DNA of 12,138 bases from assembly GCA_003669255.1 (NCBI GenBank), contig QWPO01000178.1:1-12138 (forward strand), written 5' to 3'. Below are positions 6,800-12,138 of the stretch, piece after piece. Each line of letters starts with the position of its first letter. Within the stretch, counting starts at the first letter, position 1. The position numbers were made by a program, and so were the translations under genes. The notes below the pieces were generated by a model. That model saw only the letters and a program-made list of their open reading frames with translations, was not told where the DNA came from and ran no database searches. Source of the DNA: Planctomycetota bacterium. GTDB taxonomy: Bacteria; Planctomycetota; Planctomycetia; Pirellulales; UBA1268.

Positions 6800-7657
6800 T
6801 CACCCGAAGATGACCGTCCGCTTCCCGTGGAGAAACACCCGCTCCTCCAGCACGAGCCGCACGGCCCTTGCGAGCACGAGTTTCTCGACGTCGCTGCCCG
6901 CCTGCGCCATCCGCTCGGGCGTGAAGGTGTGGTCGACGGGTGTCACGTCTTGGGCGATGATCGGGCCCGCATCGAGTTCCTCGGTGACGAAGTGCGCCGT
7001 GGCCCCGATCAGCTTCACACCGCGGGTGAATGCCTGGCGGTAGGGGCTCGCGCCCGCGAACGCCGGTAGAAACGAGTGGTGGATGTTCACGATTCGGTCG
7101 GGATAGCGGGCGATCGCGGCCGCTGAGAGCACCCGCATGTAGCGGGCGAGCACCACGTAGTCGGGCGCATGGTCGTCGATGGCCTCGAGCATCGCCCGCT
7201 CGTGATCCTCGCGCGACCGGCCCTCGTGCGGCACGTGGTGGAAGGGCACGCCGAACCGCTCGACGAGGCTGCGAAGGTCGTCGTGGTTGGCCACGACGCC
7301 GACGATCCTGCCCGGCAGTTCGCCCACCGCGTCGAGGAGGAGGAGCTCGCCGAGGCAGTGGGGCTCGCGGGTGGCGCAGACCACGATCGGCCGCCGCTCT
7401 TCGCGGGTGACACGGACTCGCGCCGCCGCCGGCAGCACCGCCGCGAGCGCAGCCTTGAGGGCGTCGGCCGGTACCGGCTCGGCTGCGGGAACGACCTCGG
7501 CCCGGAAGAAGAAGTGCCGCGTTGACGTGTCGACGAACTCGTGGTTGCTCTCGATGTTGAGCCGCCTGGCCTGGAGCACGCCAGTGATCCGGTGGATCAG
7601 GCCGACGTCGTCGGGGCAGTCAACGAGTACGATCTCGCGGGCGTGGGGTGCGTTCAT
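6800..7657 (-). CDS. purU: Formyltetrahydrofolate deformylase (PurU)
   Basis: A 285-residue cytoplasmic enzyme that hydrolyses 10-formyl-THF to THF and formate, balancing the folate pool and in some bacteria feeding formate to purine synthesis. The N-terminal ACT-type regulatory domain covers about 8-80 (IVLVDCPDDVGLIHRITGVL); the formyl hydrolase domain covers about 88-280. Catalytic residues are visible: Asn191 and His193 in NIHHSFLPAF (191-200) and Asp229 in EELDAGPII. GVKLIGATAHFV, VDHT and GSDVEKLVLARA also match PurU rather than PurN. The length is normal. ATG 7657 overlaps the stop of the HerA-like gene (ATGA), and a GGAG lies 7 bases before it inside that gene, so the two are probably translationally coupled, an unexpected partnership. 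It is convergent with the cytochrome gene, 393 repeat-filled bases away. Confidence 0.96.
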   Translation of the reverse strand: MNAPHAREIVLVDCPDDVGLIHRITGVLQARRLNIESNHEFVDTSTRHFFFRAEVVPAAEPVPADALKAALAAVLPAAARVRVTREERRPIVVCATREPHCLGELLLLDAVGELPGRIVGVVANHDDLRSLVERFGVPFHHVPHEGRSREDHERAMLEAIDDHAPDYVVLARYMRVLSAAAIARYPDRIVNIHHSFLPAFAGASPYRQAFTRGVKLIGATAHFVTEELDAGPIIAQDVTPVDHTFTPERMAQAGSDVEKLVLARAVRLVLEERVFLHGKRTVIFG

Positions 7658-10146
7658 CCCCAGGCTCCGCGTTCGGCCTGCGGTCGGCCAAACGAGGTGG
7701 CCGGCACCCAGGCCAGGACCACCTCGTCGACGGCGATGTCGGTCTTCCGGGCGGGCACGTCGATCTCCTCCAGCGCGACTGAGTCGGGGCTGGCTTCGAG
7801 TCGGATGCGATCGAGTTCCAGCTCGACATCCTCTTCGAGCTGCTGCCGCCGCTCCTCGAGCGTGGTCAGGCTCTCCTCAGCGTGGGCCACGTCGGCCTGC
7901 TGCCGCGTGGCCCGGCTGGCCGACCGCATCGACGTGGCGGCCCGGCCGATCGTGGTGGCGCTGATCTTCTTGCGGCCGAAGAGGGCGCCGATCACCGCTG
8001 TGCCGATCGAGACGTAGGTCTGCATCGACTGGTTTTGCGCCTCGGCCTTCTCCTTCTCCACCTTCTGGCGGGCTCGGTCGATCCGGTCGGCGAGCGTGGC
8101 GAGCTTGGTGGCGTGCTTGTCGCGGATCTTGTCGATCTGCCCGTCGCGCCACTCCTTCACCCGCTGAGCGATCCGCACGCGGAAGTCGCCTTCGCTCTCG
8201 CCCGGCCGCGAGACGGCGTTGATCGCCGGAGCCGACCAGCAGGTGAGCTTCGAGGTGCGGCCCAGGTGGCCCTTGAACGATGTGGCGAGCGTCGCGTAGC
8301 TGCGTGGGTTGGTAAGAGACGAGGGCAGCGTCGCGAACGAACCGGTGCGGGGTGCGGGCTCAAGCGGCGGCGACTCGGCGAACTGCTCGGCGGATTCCCA
8401 GGCCGACTCGCCCAGCGAATCGCCGGCTGGGGCGAGGCAGACGACTTCGCGATCGACCTCAATCCCGGCGGTCGGCTTGGCGTAGCGGACGCGTGCCCGG
8501 CCAATGATCGCCGGCTCATAGCGGACCGACGCCTCCAGCGGCACGGCCTCCTTCGGAGCCAGGAACACTTCGCGAATACCCGGCGGGAGAATCGGCCGCG
8601 GGCCGCCGTCATGCCACGAGGCCGCCGCGGAAGATGGCATCGTGGCAGGCGTGGCAGCGGCCGCGTTGGAGGCCGGTGCCGGACTGGCCGCAGTGAGCCG
8701 CTTGATCTCGTCGCGGAGGAGCGGGCCACGGAGATAGGCCATCGTCCAGCGGGTTTGAAAGAGCGTCTCCTCGTCGCCGTGCACGCTGTGCATCAGGAAC
8801 CGCCGCTGTTCGAGCCCCGAGAGCATTCGGTCGAGCCGGCCGCGGTCGAACGAACCGCCCGAGGCCTGCGCAGCTCCTTCGAGTCCGTCGAGGACGCGGG
8901 CCTTGTCGCGGGCGGTCTGCAGCCGGCCGAGGAACCAGAGGCCCGCGTTGGAGAGGCCCTTGTAGTCGAGATCGACGGGGTTTTGCGTGGCCAGCACCAC
9001 GCCGAGGCCGTACGCGCGGGCCTGCTTCATGAGCGTGAGGATCGGCGTCTTGCTCGGCGGGTTGGCGGTGGGCGGCAGGTAGCCGAATACCTCGTCCATC
9101 AGGAACAGGGCCCGCAGCGACGACGTGCCCCCCTGCGATCGCATCCACGAGACCGCGGCGCCGGCCAGCAGCGTGACGAACGCCATCCGCTGGGCGTCGG
9201 CGAGGTGGGCGATCGAGACGACCGCCACGCGGGGTTTTCCTTCGGGCGTCCACAGAAGTCGGCTCAGGTCGAGCGGTTCGCCATCGACCCAGGCGTCGAA
9301 TCCCGGTGCTGCGGCCACCGTGTTGAGCCGGCTGGCGAGGGCGAACCGGTCGCCGGCGGGGAAGAAGTTTTCCAGGTCGAGGAACCCGACTCGCTCGATG
9401 GGCGGGGCCGGCACGGCCCGCACGAGCGTGCCGAAATCAACTTTCTGGCCGCTCTTCCACAGGGCGTCGAGGATCGTGGAGAGGAGCACGTGCTCGCGGC
9501 TTCGGCCCGGCTCGCCGTCGATGCCGACCAGCGCGAGGATCGCCGAGACGAGTGACTCGATTCGCTCGCGACGGGCTTCGGGGTCGTCGAGGATCGCGGC
9601 GGGGGGCGCATCGAGGCTGCCGAGCATCGCCAGCGGTCGGCCAGTTCGGCTCCCGGGCGTGTAGACCGCCATCTCGGCCGCCTCGTGGAGCCGCCGGATC
9701 CGCTCACCCGACTGGCCGCTCGCCGCGAGGCCATCGGTCCACTTCTTCGCCGTGCGGTCGGCGAGTTCCTCGAGCGAAATGCCCTCGCGCTTCGCGGCCT
9801 CAGGCTCGAGCCACGGCAGGAAGTCGGTCGGGGCAAGGTTGGGAAACGAGAGCAGCACGTTGGCGAGGTCGCCCTTGGGATCGATGACCAGCGTGGGGAT
9901 GCCGTCGATCGCCGCCTCCTCGATGAGGCCGATGAGCAGGCCCGTCTTGCCGCTGCCAGTCATGCCGACGCAGACGGCGTGCGTGGTAAACCGCTTGGCA
10001 TCCACGAGCACGGGTTCGCCCGTGGGCGTCCCCCGGTCGGCATCGATCTTCTGACCGAGGTAGAAGACACCGAGCCCCTCGATGGCGGCGGGGAGCGGAT
10101 CCTGCGGCTTACTCCGCGAACGCGACTGCTTTTTTTCGGTGGCCAT
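7654..10146 (-). CDS. HerA/FtsK-like ATPase with C-terminal coiled coils
   Basis: An 830-residue P-loop ATPase of the HerA/DUF87 translocase group. Walker A GMTGSGKT is at 61-68 and Walker B ALFLMDE at 346-352; VVLATQNPVDLDYKGL (383-398) is the region after it. These proteins form hexamers that pump DNA or peptides. After an Ala/Pro linker (about 487-510) comes a second part unlike the core: beta-rich about 520-600, a basic coiled coil about 660-710, a small hydrophobic glycine-containing segment (TYVSIGTAVIGALFG, 710-724), and a second acidic coiled coil about 750-790 rich in Glu, Gln and Arg. The two helices could fold back as a hairpin. I chose ATG 10146 because GGAG lies 9 bases before it; GTG 10161 would add five residues. 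HerA is often paired with the nuclease NurA, but no nurA is in the window. The stop overlaps the purU start. Confidence 0.85.
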   Translation of the reverse strand: MATEKKQSRSRSKPQDPLPAAIEGLGVFYLGQKIDADRGTPTGEPVLVDAKRFTTHAVCVGMTGSGKTGLLIGLIEEAAIDGIPTLVIDPKGDLANVLLSFPNLAPTDFLPWLEPEAAKREGISLEELADRTAKKWTDGLAASGQSGERIRRLHEAAEMAVYTPGSRTGRPLAMLGSLDAPPAAILDDPEARRERIESLVSAILALVGIDGEPGRSREHVLLSTILDALWKSGQKVDFGTLVRAVPAPPIERVGFLDLENFFPAGDRFALASRLNTVAAAPGFDAWVDGEPLDLSRLLWTPEGKPRVAVVSIAHLADAQRMAFVTLLAGAAVSWMRSQGGTSSLRALFLMDEVFGYLPPTANPPSKTPILTLMKQARAYGLGVVLATQNPVDLDYKGLSNAGLWFLGRLQTARDKARVLDGLEGAAQASGGSFDRGRLDRMLSGLEQRRFLMHSVHGDEETLFQTRWTMAYLRGPLLRDEIKRLTAASPAPASNAAAATPATMPSSAAASWHDGGPRPILPPGIREVFLAPKEAVPLEASVRYEPAIIGRARVRYAKPTAGIEVDREVVCLAPAGDSLGESAWESAEQFAESPPLEPAPRTGSFATLPSSLTNPRSYATLATSFKGHLGRTSKLTCWSAPAINAVSRPGESEGDFRVRIAQRVKEWRDGQIDKIRDKHATKLATLADRIDRARQKVEKEKAEAQNQSMQTYVSIGTAVIGALFGRKKISATTIGRAATSMRSASRATRQQADVAHAEESLTTLEERRQQLEEDVELELDRIRLEASPDSVALEEIDVPARKTDIAVDEVVLAWVPATSFGRPQAERGAWG

Positions 10147-10234
10147 CGGCGTGGTCTCCACGGCCTGCGGGTCCGGGGCTGAATCCCACGATTCAACGTC
10201 GGCCCGGGAAATCCTGCAACCGGCCGGCAGCCAG

Positions 10235-10290
10235 GCGGCTCGCGCCGCTCGGCTTTTCTGAGAGCCCCAACGCCGTGAGGCGTGGGGTGC
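10235..10290. repeat. Inverted pair of GNRA-loop hairpin repeats, copies 4 and 5
   Basis: The left unit (10235-10260) is on the minus strand, with stem GCGGC-GCGA-GCCGC and tail CAGAAAAGCC. The right unit (from 10264) is on the plus strand: CCCC, a bulged A, then ACGCC-GTGA-GGCGT and GGGG. The heads meet almost without a spacer at TCTGAGA. This gap (10147-10486) lies between the divergent HerA-like and phosphatase genes and holds no other feature I can support. Confidence 0.85.
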
Positions 10291-10319
10291 GGCCAGGACC
10301 GATGCGGGGTCTTTTCGAC

Positions 10320-10401
10320 CGCGCCCGAGGCCTTACGGCCTTCGGCTTCTACGGACGGTCACCCCCTGCCTGTAAAAGCCCAACGCCGTAAGGCGTGGGG
10401 C
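10320..10401. repeat. Inverted pair of GNRA-loop hairpin repeats, copies 6 and 7
   Basis: The left unit (10324-10351) is on the minus strand, with head GTAGAAGCC, a bulged A and stem AGGCC-GTAA-GGCCT. The right unit (10371-10401) is on the plus strand, with head GTAAAAGCCC, a bulged A and stem ACGCC-GTAA-GGCGT. The heads are inverted copies of each other (GGCTTCTAC and GTAAAAGCC). The right unit and the following GGCCAGGAC match 10264-10299, so copies 5 and 7 extend as a direct repeat of about 35 bases, 114 bases apart. Confidence 0.85.
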
Positions 10402-10486
10402 GAGGCCAGGACGGGCGTGGCATGCCCTCACGGTCGGCTGTGATAGCATTCCTCACGGATCCGGAAAACGCGAGGAAACCGTCGCC

Positions 10487-11671
10487 GTGGCCGCCTCGAA
10501 AGCCCCGCCCCCCAGGGGCGTCACCGTTCTTCTCGTCGACGACCAGCCAATCATCGGCGAGGCCGTGCGGCGGATGCTCTCGGGCGAGGAGGGGATCGCG
10601 TTCCACTACTGCAAGGATGCCCAGGCCGCGCTCGCCAAGGCGGCGGAGGTGCAGCCCACCGTCATCCTGCAGGATCTCGTGATGCCCGAGATCGACGGCC
10701 TGACGCTCGTGCGGCACTTCCGGGCCGACGAGCGGTTTCGAGAGGTGCCGATCATCGTGCTTTCCACCAAGGAGGAGCCGGCCGTCAAAGCCGAGGCCTT
10801 CGCCATCGGGGCCAACGACTACATCGTGAAACTGCCCGACCGGCTCGAACTCATTGCTCGCGTTCGCTACCACTCGCGGGGCTACGTGGCGCTGCTGGAG
10901 CGAAACGAGGCCTTTACGGCACTGGAGGCCAGCCGGCAGGTGCTGGCCAACGACCTGGCGACCGCCGCCGACTACGTGCGGTCGCTTCTGCCCCCGCCGC
11001 AGGAGCGTGGCGGCGTGCGGGCCGACTGGCGGTTCATCCCTTCGGCCGACTTGGGGGGCGATGCCTTCGGCTACCACGACCTCGATGCCAACCACTTCGC
11101 CGTCTACCTTCTCGACGTCTGCGGCCACGGGGTGGGTGCGGCGCTTCTGTCGGTTTCGGCGCTCAATGCGATCCGCAGCGAAGCCCTGCCGCACACCGAC
11201 TTCCACGACCCCGGGGCGGTGCTCGCGGCTCTCAATAAGGCCTTTCCGATGGAACGGCAGAACGACATGTTCTTCACGATCTGGTATGGGGTGTTTCACC
11301 GCGGCACCCGGATGCTTCGCTGGGCCGGCGGCGGGCATCCCCCGGCCTTGTTGGTCGCCGCCGGGGCCTCGGCTCCCCAGCGGCTCGATTCCGACGGTCC
11401 GCTCATCGGCGCGGTCGATGGGCTCGAGTTTGGCTCGAACGAGACAGAAATACCCCCAGGAGGGAGGGTTTTCGTCTACAGTGACGGGGCCTTTGAGATC
11501 AGCCGGCCTGATGGATCGATGTGGCCATTCGAGGAGTTTGTGACCGCCCTGACCAACCCGTCCGAGGGGTCTGAGAGCCCGATCGATGCCCTGGTGAGCC
11601 GGGTGCGATCCGTCGCCCAGCGGGACGATTTCCACGACGATTTCTCGATGGTGGAGCTGGTCTTCGCCTGA
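10487..11671 (+). CDS. Response regulator with PP2C (RsbU/SpoIIE-type) serine phosphatase domain
   Basis: A 394-residue cytoplasmic signalling protein. The receiver domain covers about 12-130: acidic pair Asp18/Asp19 (LLVDDQP), phospho-acceptor Asp63 (LQDLVMPEIDG), Ser93 and Lys115. A helical linker, about 135-165, leads to the PP2C phosphatase domain, about 178-393. Metal-site aspartates are visible: Asp188 and Asp192 (SADLGGDAFG), Asp210 (LLDVCGHG), Asp333 (YSDGAFE) and Asp384/385 near the end. In this architecture a histidine kinase phosphorylates the receiver and the phosphatase acts on an anti-sigma-factor antagonist of the SpoIIAA/RsbV type. No kinase, antagonist or anti-sigma gene is in the window, so its partners are elsewhere. 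The start is GTG 10487, with GAGGAA about 9 bases before it; ATGs nearby are in other frames. It is divergent from the HerA-like gene across a repeat-packed gap. Confidence 0.93.
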   Translation: MAASKAPPPRGVTVLLVDDQPIIGEAVRRMLSGEEGIAFHYCKDAQAALAKAAEVQPTVILQDLVMPEIDGLTLVRHFRADERFREVPIIVLSTKEEPAVKAEAFAIGANDYIVKLPDRLELIARVRYHSRGYVALLERNEAFTALEASRQVLANDLATAADYVRSLLPPPQERGGVRADWRFIPSADLGGDAFGYHDLDANHFAVYLLDVCGHGVGAALLSVSALNAIRSEALPHTDFHDPGAVLAALNKAFPMERQNDMFFTIWYGVFHRGTRMLRWAGGGHPPALLVAAGASAPQRLDSDGPLIGAVDGLEFGSNETEIPPGGRVFVYSDGAFEISRPDGSMWPFEEFVTALTNPSEGSESPIDALVSRVRSVAQRDDFHDDFSMVELVFA

Positions 11672-11753
11672 ACCGTGACTCCCAGCGTGGCAAGGCCCGG
11701 TGGAGGGTCGCCAAAACCGAAAATGCGGGTGTTGGCCGGGGAAAACGGCCATC

Positions 11754-11781
11754 TTGCAGGGGAAGATCGAATCCGTACACT
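11754..11781 (+). promoter_or_regulatory. Possible sigma70-type promoter for the tRNA-Thr gene
   Basis: TTGCAG (11754-11759) and TACACT (11776-11781) are separated by 16 bases and lie 26 bases before the tRNA. The match is modest (3/6 and 4/6), but this is the best candidate in the gap, and the position suits a tRNA transcript with a short leader. Confidence 0.35.
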
Positions 11782-11807
11782 TCAAGGTTTCGCGGTTCCG
11801 ACCGGCC

Positions 11808-11880
11808 GCTAGCGTAGCTCAATTGGCAGAGCAGCTGATTTGTAATCAGCAGGTTGCGGGTTCAACTCCCGCCGCTAGCT
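11808..11880 (+). tRNA. tRNA-Thr (anticodon TGT)
   Basis: A 73-base cloverleaf. Acceptor stem GCTAGCG pairs perfectly with CGCTAGC (11873-11879), discriminator T. The D arm is GCTC...GAGC. The anticodon stem GCTGA/TCAGC (11834-11838 and 11846-11850) encloses loop TTTGTAA, with anticodon TGT at 11841-11843, reading ACA and probably other ACN threonine codons. The T arm is GCGGG-TTCAACT-CCCGC. CCA is not encoded. The gene is complete and follows the phosphatase gene by 136 bases. Confidence 0.97.
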
Positions 11881-12015
11881 CACCATGACGGCCGTCGCGC
11901 GGCACAGCCGGTCGAGGGCATCGTGCGGGCGACTCGCCTCAGCCGGTGCGCGAGCCGCGGTTGGGCCTCGCGGCCCGGCACGAAATCGATTAGCAAGCGA
12001 AGTACGAGCGTCCAC

Positions 12016-12037
12016 CGATACCGAAGCGATACCGAAG
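12016..12037 (+). repeat. Two tandem copies of an 11-base sequence
   Basis: CGATACCGAAG occurs twice in a row in the gap between the two tRNA genes (11881-12101). Nothing else is recognisable in that gap; the open frame on the minus strand there shows no family features. Probably incidental. Confidence 0.6.
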
Positions 12038-12101
12038 ACACGACCGTCACCACCAGCACACGCACCGGAAAGATCCGGAGGAGTTCAGAGTCCACCAGAG
12101 A

Positions 12102-12138
12102 GGGGAGTTTCCCGAGCGGTCAAAGGGGTCAGACTGTA
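12102..12138 (+). tRNA. tRNA-Tyr (anticodon GTA), 5' half only
   Basis: The sequence from GGGGAGT (acceptor 5' strand) through TTCCCGAGCGGTC, AAAGG and TCAGACTGTA closely follows the 5' half of bacterial tRNA-Tyr. The window ends exactly after the anticodon GTA (12136-12138), so the variable arm and 3' half are outside. The acceptor start at 12102 is set by spacing, because its pairing strand cannot be seen. Confidence 0.85.

Noticed and set aside
7882..9555. A 557-codon open frame on the plus strand.
   Set aside because: It is antisense to the HerA-like gene, Arg/Gly/Ala-rich with no domain signal; the minus frame has clear Walker motifs.
11733..11751. A 6-bp hairpin (TGGCCG/CGGCCA) after the phosphatase gene, as a terminator.
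   Set aside because: The stem is short and no T-run follows; it may be chance in GC-rich DNA.
10349..11785. A 478-codon open frame on the minus strand.
   Set aside because: It is antisense to the receiver-PP2C gene, whose catalytic residues are all in place, and its own translation resembles no family.

Overview
The window is GC-rich and gene-dense, and it looks like chromosomal DNA from a planctomycete, probably a Pirellulales-like lineage. That assignment rests on remembered family resemblance, not on a search: a YHYH protein, a small secreted class II-type cytochrome c with a C-terminal CVQCH, and intergenic palindromes built on GTAGCACAGGTT. No phage, transposase, CRISPR or secondary-metabolite locus is visible.

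Layout. (1) 1-789, minus: a secreted YHYH-domain protein that runs off the left edge. (2) 799-1052: two compound palindromes made of GTAG-headed hairpins. (3) 1053-5377, minus: four genes in one direction, namely a DUF155/RMD1-like membrane protein, an M16 zinc protease subunit with HxxEH, a second M16 subunit without HxxEH but with the R/Y pair, and an 81-residue basic secreted protein whose start codon overlaps the stop of the second M16 gene. (4) 5533-6406, plus: a hemerythrin-like protein overlapped by the small cytochrome c. (5) 6407-6799: a repeat-filled gap between convergent genes. (6) 6800-10146, minus: a HerA-like ATPase whose stop overlaps the start of purU (formyltetrahydrofolate deformylase). 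(7) 10147-10486: a divergent intergenic region packed with hairpin repeats. (8) 10487-11671, plus: a response-regulator/PP2C phosphatase (RsbU/SpoIIE type). (9) tRNA-Thr(TGT), then the 5' half of tRNA-Tyr(GTA), cut by the right edge exactly after the anticodon.

Functionally this is mostly household and envelope biology: a split-active-site M16 protease in the periplasm, a metal/oxygen or NO binding pair (hemerythrin plus cytochrome), one-carbon/formate metabolism (PurU), a DNA-translocase-like ATPase and a stress-type phosphatase. The least explained part lies between the genes. There are two unrelated families of short hairpin repeats, arranged mostly as inverted pairs, and in both the stem sequences differ between copies by compensatory changes. 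One has a GTAG head like REP elements. In the other, all seven copies carry a GNRA-type tetraloop and at least four carry a bulged A at the same place. The best gene-level lead is the small basic secreted protein translationally coupled to the M16 pair.
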